Position numbers and translations under genes: made by a program. From an uncultured Thiodictyon sp. (GTDB lineage: Bacteria > Pseudomonadota > Gammaproteobacteria > Chromatiales > Chromatiaceae), in contig NZ_CAJAXH010000035.1 in the NCBI RefSeq assembly GCF_903946935.1, positions 1 through 55,008 of the forward strand: a stretch of 55,008 bases of DNA, in the 5' to 3' direction. This document shows positions 44,987-52,758 of this stretch, piece by piece (position 1 is the stretch's first letter; each line of letters starts with the position of its first letter). The notes beneath the pieces were generated by a model that was not told where the DNA came from, searched no databases, and worked only from the letters and a program-made list of their open reading frames with translations.

Positions 44987-45868
44987 ATGGCCACCCTTGC
45001 CGCCGTGATTGACGCCTTTGTCGCGTCGCGCGAACACGACCGAGCGACGCTCGGTCGGCTCGCTTTCTGGGCTGATCGTCTGGGCAGTCGGGAACTCGCC
45101 GAGATCGCCCCCGAGGACGTCGATACCGTCCTGGTGCAACTGGCCGAGCGCGGCCGACTCAAGCCACGCCGCGGTCAAGACACCGCGTCCGCGGGCGTTC
45201 CGCTGGCCGGTTCCACCCTGAACCGCTACATATCCCAACTCCAAAGCATCTTCAAGTACGCCCGCCGTCTGCGGCTGCTGCCGCGCGCCCATGTGCCGCC
45301 GACCCGCGGCTTAGAGAAGTCCCCCGAACGCCCGGACCCCAACCGCTATCTTCGCCCGGAGGAGGTTGAGCGGCTGTTGAAGGTCGCCCGCCTCTTAGAT
45401 ACCCGCTGGGGCCGGCTGTCGGCCCTGATCCTGACGGCCTTTCATACTGGCTTGCGGATCGGGAACTTGCAGGCCCTCTGCTGGTGCGACATCGATCTTG
45501 AAAAGCGCACGGTCACGGTCGCCAAGACCAAGAACGGTCAACCCATCGTATCCGCCCTGTCCGAGCGCGCCGCCGCCGAACTGGCCAAGCTCCCAGGCCA
45601 GACCCCTGATGCCCTGGTGTTCGCTGGCCGCCGCGGCTGTCCCCACCACTTCCGCGCCCTCTGGACCAAGGTTTGCACCGAGGCCGGCTTGCCGGGTCGC
45701 AACTTTCACCAACTGCGCCACGGTTGCGGGTCGGCACTCGCCACCGCCGGAGTCGGGCAAGCGCAGATTATGGCAATCATGGGCCACCGGACCTTGACGG
45801 CTTCGGCCCGCTACATGCACCAGAACGCGAGCGACAAGCTTGCTGTGGTTGATAGGGTATTCAGATGA
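44987..45868 (+). CDS. int: Tyrosine-type site-specific integrase
   Basis: A 293-residue recombinase with the catalytic set Arg157 (TGLRIGN), Lys near 182 (TKNGQP), His241 and Arg244 (HQLRHG), His267 (GHRTL) and nucleophile Tyr276 (ARYMH). The N-terminal SAM-like core-binding domain covers about residues 5-100. ATG 44987 is chosen; the open frame further upstream runs through the tRNA. It lies 102 bp after tRNA-Gly, whose 3' end should be its attachment site. It probably controls its own element and overlaps the next gene by 4 bp (ATGA). Confidence 0.92.
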   Translation: MATLAAVIDAFVASREHDRATLGRLAFWADRLGSRELAEIAPEDVDTVLVQLAERGRLKPRRGQDTASAGVPLAGSTLNRYISQLQSIFKYARRLRLLPRAHVPPTRGLEKSPERPDPNRYLRPEEVERLLKVARLLDTRWGRLSALILTAFHTGLRIGNLQALCWCDIDLEKRTVTVAKTKNGQPIVSALSERAAAELAKLPGQTPDALVFAGRRGCPHHFRALWTKVCTEAGLPGRNFHQLRHGCGSALATAGVGQAQIMAIMGHRTLTASARYMHQNASDKLAVVDRVFR

Positions 45869-46476
45869 GCGACGTTAAGAATCAGGCCGACTCAAGGCCG
45901 AAGATTATTGTTGATCAAGTGCTAACGGCTTATAACCGGGCAGCGTATTTGTTTCAAGTGCAGCGCATGGATTCATTGCGTGACAGGATAGGGTTACTAC
46001 GGGAATGGTACCCAGAATTAGAATTTCCTAATAAAATGCTGGAGATAATTACTAAGTTATGGGGTCCCGATATAGATTACGATAATCCCGACACGGACCC
46101 CACTAAACGCGAGTATGTTCTTGGTCAATTAGAGCTTGTCCTGACACGCTTCGGGATGCGCGAACAATTTCTGTCACCGTGCGTACAGGGAGGGGCCATG
46201 GAATCAGAGGCTTCCAGCCGCGAACGAGATCAAGTTAAGCCGTTCTTCGATAGGGCTGATCGCGCCATGTTCGTTAAGCATGGCCGGCACCCGGGGGGCG
46301 GATGGCTGTTGGATGAAGCCGAGAAAATATTAGATGAAGATTTGAAGCGCGCAGGGAGTGAGGAAGAACGCGACGCGCTTCTTGAGACTCGCAAGCTTCT
46401 TACCGAAACCCGTGCCCGGGCCTATGTGAAATTGCGCAAGGCCAAGCCTGACCACGCAACAACGGGAGGGGCCTAG
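45865..46476 (+). CDS. Unrecognised protein following the integrase
   Basis: A 203-residue soluble protein, mainly helical and charged, without a motif that I recognise. Blocks include VDQVLTAYNRAAYLFQVQRM, LREWYPELEFPNKMLEII and a C-terminal Glu/Arg/Lys-rich helix (EEERDALLETRKLLTETRARAYVKL). The DNA is noticeably more AT-rich than the neighbouring genes, especially in the first 300 bp, suggesting a different origin. The start overlaps the integrase stop (ATGA), so it is translated with it. Confidence 0.7.
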   Translation: MSDVKNQADSRPKIIVDQVLTAYNRAAYLFQVQRMDSLRDRIGLLREWYPELEFPNKMLEIITKLWGPDIDYDNPDTDPTKREYVLGQLELVLTRFGMREQFLSPCVQGGAMESEASSRERDQVKPFFDRADRAMFVKHGRHPGGGWLLDEAEKILDEDLKRAGSEEERDALLETRKLLTETRARAYVKLRKAKPDHATTGGA

Positions 46477-46572
46477 GGTTCTCCCGTCGCCGAAGTGGCT
46501 CGCCACTGTGCGACCCGGTAATTTATCGCCTGACACTTCGCCGTGGGGGCGAACTACCGGAGGCACTACACT

Positions 46573-46860
46573 ATGGCGAGCAACGTGGCAACACCGGTTG
46601 CCGAGGATACAACTGATCGATTCGCGGGATACCAGCCTTTGCGCCCGTGGGTGGCAAAGCATGGTGGGCATATCTTCGCGAGCTTTTCCGCCGCCGAATG
46701 GTTCATTCGGGGGCACCGCGCCGAACTGGTCCGCTCTGGCCAGCTCATTGTTCGGCGAGGGGCGGCCGGGAGTCTGGTCGGCCCGCAGTTCGAGCGCGTG
46801 GTGTTGGACATCCTGCGGACTGAGAGCCTGCGGACCCTGGAACAGGAAGCCGCAGCATGA
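46573..46860 (+). CDS. Small protein of unknown function, possible DNA-binding regulator
   Basis: A 95-residue product. The middle part reads RPWVAKHGGHIFASFSAAEWFIRGHRAELVRSGQLIVRRGAAGSLVGPQFERVVLDIL. The spacing of helices, and the small size next to an integrase, would fit an excisionase- or regulator-like protein, but no diagnostic HTH is evident and I do not name it. ATG 46573 has GGAGG at 46558-46562. The stop overlaps the next start (ATGA). Confidence 0.65.
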   Translation: MASNVATPVAEDTTDRFAGYQPLRPWVAKHGGHIFASFSAAEWFIRGHRAELVRSGQLIVRRGAAGSLVGPQFERVVLDILRTESLRTLEQEAAA

Positions 46861-47030
46861 GCGCCCGTTCACAAGCGCGCCGCGCATCCAGGCAAGACAA
46901 GGCCAGCCGCCGCTGGCCCAAAAACGAGAAAGCCCAGACCCGGGGGACAACCGGCAATCTGGGCAGCGAGGTGACCGACAAGAAACTGAAATGCCGTCGC
47001 GATAGGCCCCAGCAAGGGCCTACCACGTAA
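46857..47030 (+). CDS. Very small basic protein (57 residues)
   Basis: It starts inside the stop of the preceding gene (ATGA) and ends at TAA 47030. About a third of its residues are Arg or Lys (SRQDKASRRWPKNEK, DKKLKCRRDR), which suggests nucleic-acid binding or a disordered tail. Two hairpins lie in the coding DNA (GCCCAGA/TCTGGGC and TAGGCCC/GGGCCTA at 47003-47022), so the stretch could also act as a structured RNA. The evidence for translation is the overlap only. Confidence 0.45.
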   Translation: MSARSQARRASRQDKASRRWPKNEKAQTRGTTGNLGSEVTDKKLKCRRDRPQQGPTT

Positions 47031-47144
47031 AGACCGCACTACCGGTCACCGGCCCCACCATTGTACCGCGTCCGCGCGGCCCATGGTGCGCGCCCCTGCC
47101 CGCCCGCGTGCGGTCAAACCCCAACCAGTCCCGGAGTTTGACCC

Positions 47145-47435
47145 ATGGCCACGACCAAGAAAACCGCGCCCCCCACGACCACCCCGGGCGAATCCTTACC
47201 CGACTTGCTGCCGCGGGACATTTTCTCCGCAAGCACCGATCTTGAAGAGCGCCTGAGGGAATTGCACGCGCTTGCCGTCTTGCTGTCAACGGATGCGGTA
47301 ACCGAGCTGGAAGGCGGTTCGTCAGTGGCGCTGCGCTACCGCGTCGGCGCCACGATGCTCTGTGACAGACTCGCGGGTGAGTGCGTCGAACTGTTCCAGC
47401 GCGCGCACGACGAGCTGAGGGGGAATGCAGCATGA
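47145..47435 (+). CDS. Small helical protein of unknown function
   Basis: A 96-residue product with a Thr/Pro-rich start (MATTKKTAPPTTTPG) and a helical remainder (TDLEERLRELHALAVLLST, ALRYRVGATMLCDRLAGECVELF). No family recognised. It is the first of four genes joined by 4-bp overlaps up to the primase gene, so it belongs to the replication operon. Confidence 0.65.
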   Translation: MATTKKTAPPTTTPGESLPDLLPRDIFSASTDLEERLRELHALAVLLSTDAVTELEGGSSVALRYRVGATMLCDRLAGECVELFQRAHDELRGNAA

Positions 47436-47683
47436 CTGGCCCCCGCCGCACGCTGACCGAAGCCCTGGACACAGTGGCGGCCCTACGCGCCGATGTCGCA
47501 TTGCTTGACGGTCTTGTCGCCGAAGCTGCCCGCCCCAGTGCGAGCTTAGACGGGGCCGCGCTGCTCGGATTGTCAGCAACACTAGGGCGCTGGGCGGATA
47601 GCCTCAGCGACCTTTCAGAATGCCTTGGCGCCCTGGCCAGTTCCGCCACCCCGGGAACCGCTCCACCGGAGGTGCAGCTATGA
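47432..47683 (+). CDS. Small helical protein of unknown function
   Basis: An 83-residue, mostly helical, acidic protein (LTEALDTVAALRADVALLDGL, LGRWADSLSDLSECLGAL). Start and stop both overlap neighbours by ATGA, linking it to the preceding small gene and to the ParB-like gene. No family recognised. Confidence 0.65.
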   Translation: MTGPRRTLTEALDTVAALRADVALLDGLVAEAARPSASLDGAALLGLSATLGRWADSLSDLSECLGALASSATPGTAPPEVQL

Positions 47684-48600
47684 CCGACCCCGCCCGTAGC
47701 CCCCGGCGCGGTATCAAGCCGGCCGCGAACCTTTCTGAAACCGCTTTCCCCCATGCCCCGGTGCGGCCCGACTCGCCGCCCGAGGTGCATCCGGTCTGCC
47801 TGTTGTTGCCGTCCATGGGTGACGCGGACCTCAAGAACCTGGTGCAGGACATCAAGACCAATGGCCAGCGACACCGGGTCTTGCTCTTTGAGGGCAAGAT
47901 CCTTGACGGCCGGCACCGGGCGCGAGCCTGCAACGAGCTGGGCATCGTCCCCCAGTATGAGGAGTGGTCGGGTTCCGATCCCGTGGCCTTCGTCCTCAGC
48001 GAGAACCTACATAGGCGACACCTAGACGCATCGCAGCGTGCCGCCGTAGTGGCTGCCGCAGAGTCCTACAGCACGCGCGAGGCAGAGGCCGCGGCCCGTG
48101 AGAAGGCCGGAAAGAAACACGAAACGCTAACCCTAGCGCCACGTGGCGCTAGGGTTAACGAAACGGGTAAGGCCGCCGCCGTCGCTGCCACCACTGCCGG
48201 TGTTTCGACGCGGACAATGGAGCGCGCCCGCAAGATCGCGAAGCAAGGCACCCCTGACGACGTGCGCGAAGTCATAGAGGGCAAGGTGACTGTTACCACC
48301 AAGGCCCGCGAGATCGACGCCCGCAAGCGTCCGCCCGTTTCCCAGGAAACGCCCGCCGCCACGCCAGTGACTGCCGGCCCGGCCCCGGCGCCTGAGATCC
48401 TCGAGCCTGATCCGGCCGACGATTCTGTCAATGTGCCCGTGGTCCTCAAGTTCACTGATCGCGAATGGGAACGGCTGCGCGCAATCGGTAAGAGGTCCTG
48501 GAACGGATACCGGGTGCAGGCCATTGTTCGGGCGTTCGTCTTGCTGCGACTGGAAGACGAAGAAGATAGGTTGGAAGAACGCGCGAGGCCCGCCCGATGA
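47680..48600 (+). CDS. ParB-like (ParB/sulfiredoxin-fold) DNA-binding protein
   Basis: A 306-residue protein. Residues about 34-115 form a ParB N-terminal domain (HPVCLLLPSMGDADLKNLVQDI, GKILDGRHRARACNELG, VLSENLHRRHLDASQRAAV). An HTH-like part follows near residues 165-205 (AAATTAGVSTRTMERARKIA). A Pro/Ala-rich linker leads to a C-terminal ribbon-helix-helix-like segment (VPVVLKFTDREWERLRAIGKRSWNGYRVQAIVRAFVL). No ParA is visible nearby, so it may act in replication control or regulation rather than partition. A 30-bp perfect palindrome lies in the coding sequence at 48128-48157. The gene overlaps its neighbours by ATGA on both sides. Confidence 0.82.
   Translation: MTDPARSPRRGIKPAANLSETAFPHAPVRPDSPPEVHPVCLLLPSMGDADLKNLVQDIKTNGQRHRVLLFEGKILDGRHRARACNELGIVPQYEEWSGSDPVAFVLSENLHRRHLDASQRAAVVAAAESYSTREAEAAAREKAGKKHETLTLAPRGARVNETGKAAAVAATTAGVSTRTMERARKIAKQGTPDDVREVIEGKVTVTTKAREIDARKRPPVSQETPAATPVTAGPAPAPEILEPDPADDSVNVPVVLKFTDREWERLRAIGKRSWNGYRVQAIVRAFVLLRLEDEEDRLEERARPAR
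48128..48157. repeat. 30-bp perfect palindrome with a CACGTG centre
   Basis: Two 15-bp arms, TAACCCTAGCGCCAC and its exact reverse complement, meet without a spacer. The centre GCCACGTGGC contains CACGTG, which is also the core of chromosomal parS sites. It lies inside the ParB-like gene, in codons 150-159, in a part likely to be a linker. It could be an operator or partition-type site for the encoded protein; this is inference. Confidence 0.8.
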
Positions 48601-49157
48601 GCGCCCCATCGTTCGCCAAGGTCAAGGCCGCCGCCCGTGGCCACTGGCTGGGCATCCTTCAAGCTCAAGGTGTTCCTGATGCCGTGCTGGACGGCCGGCA
48701 CCACCCTTGCGCCTGTGGCGGTCGCGACCGTTTGCGCTGGGACAACAAGAACGGTGACGGCTCATTCATTTGTGGGGGTGGAGGTGAGCCTACGGCCGGC
48801 GATGGGTTCGCCTTCATGGCTCATTACCTGGGGATGACCCTAGCCGAGGCCCTTGCCGCCGTCGCCCAATATCTTGGCGTGGTGGGTGACGATACCCCGG
48901 AGGCGCGACAGGAAGCCCGTAAGCGCGCGCAGGCCGCCGACCGTGTCGAGATCGAGGCCGAACTGTTGCACGAGCTGTATGTTCTCGTGAGTGTCATTCA
49001 GGCCCGGGTGACGAGTCGCACCATCGCCCGGGATGCCAATTTCCGCGCGTTGCGGCCCGACTGGCGGCCCTTCCCAGATGGCGACTGGGAGCGGGAGCGC
49101 CTGGCCGCCCGGCGCATCGGCAACGGCTTGGAGGCCCTGTATGGACGCGGCCGTTAG
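48597..49157 (+). CDS. Primase zinc-binding domain protein (P4 alpha N-terminal type)
   Basis: The 186-residue protein contains the Prim_Zn_Ribbon-like pattern HHPCACGGRDRLRWDNKNGDGSFICGGGG, then GDGFAFMAHYLGMTLAEAL, as in the N-terminus of the phage P4 alpha protein. The usual CxxC...CxxC set is incomplete: I see CxC and a single later Cys, with neighbouring His. In P4 this domain is joined to the primase and helicase in one chain. Here it stops after 186 residues and the helicase is a separate gene overlapping by 17 bp. No catalytic primase (TOPRIM) domain is evident. Confidence 0.8.
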   Translation: MSAPSFAKVKAAARGHWLGILQAQGVPDAVLDGRHHPCACGGRDRLRWDNKNGDGSFICGGGGEPTAGDGFAFMAHYLGMTLAEALAAVAQYLGVVGDDTPEARQEARKRAQAADRVEIEAELLHELYVLVSVIQARVTSRTIARDANFRALRPDWRPFPDGDWERERLAARRIGNGLEALYGRGR

Positions 49158-50499
49158 TTCGATCCTTGACCGGGTGCCGCGTGGCGGCAAGAAGCCGCCG
49201 AACCCGGCGCCTGCCGATGAGGCGCCGACTCATTACGACATCGCCGTGGATTGGATCGGGCGCCAAGGGGAGTTGGCGCCAGTGGCAGACGAGGGGCGGT
49301 TGTGGGTCTACAGCCAGAGGAGCGGACTGTTTGAGGCGATTGCGCCTGAAACCATACACACCGAAATCGGTAAGCGGTACCGGTCAAAGAACTGCAAGAA
49401 GTACTCGGATTACAAGGCCGTCGCCGCCCTGGTGCATGACATGACCGCCTCCCCTGGATTCTTCCGGGATGCGCCCACGGGATGCATGACGCCTGCCGGG
49501 TTCTTCGATGTGAGCGGGGCGCATGTGCGCCACCGGGAACCATCGCCGGACCTGCGACAGCGGTTTGCTATGGCGGTCACACCGACCGACACGGACGCCA
49601 GCCGCTTCGATCAGTTCCTTGATCAGACCTTCAGGCATGACGACTTGGACACGTCGCTTGCCCAACAGCGCCTGCTCCAAGAGATTGTCGGCGCCGCCCT
49701 GGTCGGGACGCTCTACCGCTACGAGAAAGCCGTTCTCCTACACGGCAAGGCACAGGCCGGCAAGTCCACCATTCTGCGGCTGATCGAGGCCCTGTTCCCG
49801 CCGCAGTTCGTCGGCTCGGTGTCGCCCTTCACCTGGTCAGACGACTACCACGCGGCGGCCCTGGCTGGCTTGCGCGTCAACCTGGTGGGTGAACTGCCAG
49901 CGGATAAGGAGTTGCCCGCCGCCGCCTTCAAGCTGATCACGGGGCGCGACGCGGTACAGGGGCGGCATCCCTTCGGCCGGGTGTTCAGCTTTCGCCCGAC
50001 CTGCGGACACATCTTCAACGGTAACGACTTCATCACGACGCGAGATCAGCACCCGGCATTCTGGCGCCGCTGGCTGTGTCTGGACTTCCTCAACACGGTG
50101 CCAGAGTCAGACCGCGATGAAGCCTTGGACGAAAAGATTATTCGCGAGGAACTTCCTGGGGTTGCCTGGTGGGCCTTGGAGGGTGCCCGGCGCCTGGTAG
50201 AGCAAGGGCACTTCAGCGATTCACCGGCACACCACGCGCTGATTGAGCGCTGGCGCCAGTCTTCCGACTCGGTTGCTGAGTTCGTTGCCGATGTTGACGC
50301 GGTGCGCGTTGCCGCCGCTGCAGTCGCCGTCCGGGGCGATGCTTACAAGGCGTTCTGTGTGTGGTGCAAGGACAACGGCCGACAATCGCTAGCCAAGAGG
50401 AAGTTCTTCAGCAGAATCGAGGGGTTGGGGTATGTTATTTCGCAATCCAGCAAGGGGTATTGGGTCATTCGAGGTATGGAGTTGATCCCCCCCAGATAA
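49141..50499 (+). CDS. SF3/D5-type replicative helicase (P4 family)
   Basis: A 452-residue protein with a D5/P4 helicase core: Walker A LHGKAQAGKSTILRLIEALFP, motif B GLRVNLVGELPADKE, motif C with HIFNGNDF, and the arginine finger FWRRWLCLDF. An N-terminal D5_N-like region (about residues 40-190) precedes it, and a winged-helix part (FCVWCKDNGRQSLAKRKFFSRIEGLGY) closes it, as in proteins that load at an origin. It probably unwinds the element's own origin. ATG 49141 overlaps the zinc-domain gene by 17 bp. Confidence 0.88.
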   Translation: MDAAVSSILDRVPRGGKKPPNPAPADEAPTHYDIAVDWIGRQGELAPVADEGRLWVYSQRSGLFEAIAPETIHTEIGKRYRSKNCKKYSDYKAVAALVHDMTASPGFFRDAPTGCMTPAGFFDVSGAHVRHREPSPDLRQRFAMAVTPTDTDASRFDQFLDQTFRHDDLDTSLAQQRLLQEIVGAALVGTLYRYEKAVLLHGKAQAGKSTILRLIEALFPPQFVGSVSPFTWSDDYHAAALAGLRVNLVGELPADKELPAAAFKLITGRDAVQGRHPFGRVFSFRPTCGHIFNGNDFITTRDQHPAFWRRWLCLDFLNTVPESDRDEALDEKIIREELPGVAWWALEGARRLVEQGHFSDSPAHHALIERWRQSSDSVAEFVADVDAVRVAAAAVAVRGDAYKAFCVWCKDNGRQSLAKRKFFSRIEGLGYVISQSSKGYWVIRGMELIPPR

Positions 50500-50515
50500 C
50501 TTGATGGGTATGTGT

Positions 50516-50628
50516 ACAGAAGAAACAGAAGAAACAGAACGAAAAACGCCCCTTAAAGCCATCTACGCGCGCGGGCGCACGCACACACGGGGCCGGCGTC
50601 GCCGCGATCCTTCTGTTTCTTCTGTTCT
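50516..50628. repeat. Iteron-like direct and inverted repeats after the helicase gene (possible origin)
   Basis: Three 9-bp direct repeats ACAGAAGAA, ACAGAAGAA, ACAGAACGA (50516-50542) are mirrored by TTCTGTTTCTTCTGTTCTG (50611-50628 region), which contains the same 9-mer on the other strand. Between them are 68 bp of GC-rich sequence. A partial copy (GAAGAAACA) follows at 50711. Short repeats next to a helicase gene suit a replication origin or an autoregulatory site. Translation of this stretch gives no recognisable protein. Confidence 0.55.
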
Positions 50629-50719
50629 GCGACCGGGTATCCCGGGCACAGGGCGAGCCGACAGGGCATCAACCACCCGCCGGACAGACAACGAACGCGG
50701 ACCAAAGCGAGAAGAAACA

Positions 50720-50830
50720 ATGGCCTTAATCCAGCGACACGAGGCGGTCCTGCCTGACAGGTGCCAGGTCTGCGGCGCATGGTGCCCAATCGACCCGCTT
50801 GGAACTCCACCGACTGAGGTGCGCCAGTGA
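50720..50830 (+). CDS. Very small protein (36 residues) with a CxxC motif
   Basis: ATG 50720 starts the frame MALIQRHEAVLPDRCQVCGAWCPIDP, which ends in an overlap with the next start (GTGA at 50827). The three closely spaced cysteines could bind a metal. A purine-rich GCGAGAAGAAAC precedes the start. The evidence is the coupling and the Cys pattern only. Confidence 0.4.
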   Translation: MALIQRHEAVLPDRCQVCGAWCPIDPLGTPPTEVRQ

Positions 50831-51471
50831 ACGCTATTGCACGCCTGACCGCCACGGAAGCGACGCGCGCGGCACTGACCGCCGATGCCGCCGCGATCCT
50901 ACGAACGGCAGTCGCGATGCAAGGCCCTCCTGCATTGGCTAATACGCGGGACCATGCAGCGCACCACGAGGCCGGACACGCGATCCAGCACGCGGCCGAA
51001 GGGCACCACGTCTTAGGCGTGGGGGTCTATCGGCGCGGCGCCGATTGGCTTGGGGGTGTCACTGTGGCGGGTCCGGGCTGGCGCATCGACAGCGACACCG
51101 ACCCACGGGCGGACCTGGTACGTGCGCGCGTCCTGCTCGCTGGCCCCCTGGCGGAGTGGCTGCACTGCGCCAGCCCTGCGCTTGGGGCAGGGGTTGACGA
51201 GATCGCCTTGGCGCGGGGAATCGTCGCGTCGGTTGCCTGTAAGCTGTCGATCGACCCCGAGGCATTGCACACCCGCACAGTGTGCGAAGTCATAGAAACC
51301 TTTGCTTGCCATCGTCATGCGTTCAATGGATTGGCCGCTGCCTTGATGGTTCATCGCAAGGTGAAGGGGTTTCAATTACTTCGGCTCTTGGAGAACGGCG
51401 GTATGGTCAACCCGCCGGGCGTTGCACGGTGCGGACAAGCGAGTTTGAAGCAACCGACTAGAATCATCTGA
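50827..51471 (+). CDS. Free-standing FtsH-like (peptidase M41-type) zinc protease domain
   Basis: A 214-residue protein with the zincin motif HEAGH at residues 47-51 (AHHEAGHAIQHAAEG). It is followed by RARVLLAGPLAEWLH and GAGVDEIALARGIVASVACKL, where Asp124 is placed like the third zinc ligand of FtsH. There is no AAA+ module or membrane helix, so it is the peptidase fold alone. Its targets are unknown; a role against host or helper-phage factors is possible but unproven. The start codon is GTG, overlapping the preceding small gene by 4 bp. Confidence 0.78.
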   Translation: MNAIARLTATEATRAALTADAAAILRTAVAMQGPPALANTRDHAAHHEAGHAIQHAAEGHHVLGVGVYRRGADWLGGVTVAGPGWRIDSDTDPRADLVRARVLLAGPLAEWLHCASPALGAGVDEIALARGIVASVACKLSIDPEALHTRTVCEVIETFACHRHAFNGLAAALMVHRKVKGFQLLRLLENGGMVNPPGVARCGQASLKQPTRII

Positions 51472-51517
51472 TCGTATCAACATTGAATGCGCAACAACAA
51501 CCCGAGAGGTTAATGAC

Positions 51518-51904
51518 GTGACTGATACCAGAGACAACACCACTACTCAGGAATGGGGCTACAGCGAACTTGACTTGCCGAACTTCGCCGCCCCCCTGGA
51601 CTTCACCGACCCCCTGCTGGCCATGGACTTCACCGACCCCCTGCTGGCCATGGACTTCACCGACCCCCTGCTGGCCATGGACGCCCTACCGGACTTCACC
51701 GCCCCCCTGGACTTCACCAACCGCCTACTAGACGTGGCTGAACTGACGAGAGGAAAGAGCCGACCCAAGAGACCAAGAAAACCAAAGAATGGCTACTCGC
51801 GAAAGAGAGACCCGCGTAAGAGTCCAGCGGTACGGGCCGCCAAGAGGCGCGCGCAAGTGTGCCGCCGGCTTGGTTCTGCTGAAGCTCGGACGCTGACGTC
51901 CTGA
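51518..51904 (+). CDS. Nonapeptide-repeat protein with a basic C-terminal tail
   Basis: A 128-residue protein starting at GTG 51518 with GAGAGG upstream. Residues about 19-73 are six nine-residue units: LPNFAAPL-type, three identical DFTDPLLAM, then ALPDFTAPL and DFTNRLLDV. The last 50 residues are very basic (RGKSRPKRPRKPKNGYSRKR), suitable for DNA or RNA binding. An acidic repeat part with a basic tail is unusual. I do not know a family. Confidence 0.65.
   Translation: MTDTRDNTTTQEWGYSELDLPNFAAPLDFTDPLLAMDFTDPLLAMDFTDPLLAMDALPDFTAPLDFTNRLLDVAELTRGKSRPKRPRKPKNGYSRKRDPRKSPAVRAAKRRAQVCRRLGSAEARTLTS
51599..51679 (+). repeat. Three identical 27-bp tandem repeats
   Basis: GACTTCACCGACCCCCTGCT plus GGCCATG occurs three times without a mismatch (51599-51625, 51626-51652, 51653-51679). 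Diverged copies flank them on both sides. Perfect identity suggests recent expansion by slippage. Confidence 0.95.
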
Positions 51905-52090
51905 GAAAGGATCGCGGTCTGTGTTCGCGGGTCCCTCTGGGGCTTTCCCTCTGTGCCCCGCGCCGCGAGCCGCGGTTCTTGGCAGAGTTTCGATACGGTC
52001 TAGGTACATTGTGATGTGTAAATAATAGGCTTTACCTATCATTAGGCGCTGTTAAACAGGTATGCCCTATCAATCGCACGAGGTTCCGAC

Positions 52091-52549
52091 ATGCTTGACA
52101 CATGGAATTCTGCAGAGGCTCTGGTTCGGATCGCCGCCGCCTTGGAGTCTGGCCGCCTACCGCCGGTAGGGGATCGCGCCTTCCTTGCTTGCGCGATTCG
52201 CCGCTGGCTGCAAGAAGACGAACCCATTGATCGCGCGCTTGGGCTGGGTGGAGGGCAGGGGCTACGCAAGGCGCGCACCACCTACCTGCGGGAGTGCCGA
52301 AACGCGGCCCTGCGGAAGGCTCACACCCTGGTTGACGGGCCTTCAGCGTGGCAGCGATCCGTGGCGCTTGCCGCAGAGGTCCGCCACTTCAACGCGAGCA
52401 TCTGGCCGTGCTGGGGGGGCCTTGATGAGCCGCCCACGGGGTTTAGCGACTTACGGGCGGCCCTGTTTGAGGCCGCCAATCTAGGCGCCCTGCCGGAGAC
52501 GCCGGAGGGGCTACACCGCATCTGTGGGCCGTTTGCGCACGACTTGTAA
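52091..52549 (+). CDS. Unrecognised protein of the integrative element
   Basis: A 152-residue soluble protein. The N-terminal half (SAEALVRIAAALESGRLPPVGDRAFLACAIRRWLQE) and the block RKARTTYLRECRNAALRKAHTL look helical and partly basic. The second half holds Trp and Pro (FNASIWPCWGGLDEPPTGF). No family recognised. The 186 bp before it contain an AT-rich stretch (about 52005-52045) that probably holds its promoter. Confidence 0.6.
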   Translation: MLDTWNSAEALVRIAAALESGRLPPVGDRAFLACAIRRWLQEDEPIDRALGLGGGQGLRKARTTYLRECRNAALRKAHTLVDGPSAWQRSVALAAEVRHFNASIWPCWGGLDEPPTGFSDLRAALFEAANLGALPETPEGLHRICGPFAHDL

Positions 52550-52758
52550 GCCCCCTTTTCGCTTCGGAATAAACGCGGCACGATGGCGATTCTCTGGGGT
52601 TTGAACCTCCCCCGAGAATGGAGCCGCTTCGATCCTGGTGAAACGGAGCAAGCCGCGAGGTGCTTAGACACCACCATCACGGAAGTCGGAAGTGAGACAC
52701 CCGGCGCCGTCGCCCCCCGGTCAACGGGGGCACCCTATTCGCCATAAGTGGAGGCCCT

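Noticed and set aside
50501-50830. 109-residue protein covering the iteron-like repeats
   Set aside because: The first 73 codons translate the repeats and GC-rich core into Glu/Thr/Arg low complexity; only the last 36 codons, coupled to the next gene, look plausible.
52590-52622. tRNA-like or riboswitch structure (ATTCTC...GAGAAT hairpin)
   Set aside because: A single imperfect stem-loop; no cloverleaf and no conserved riboswitch elements.
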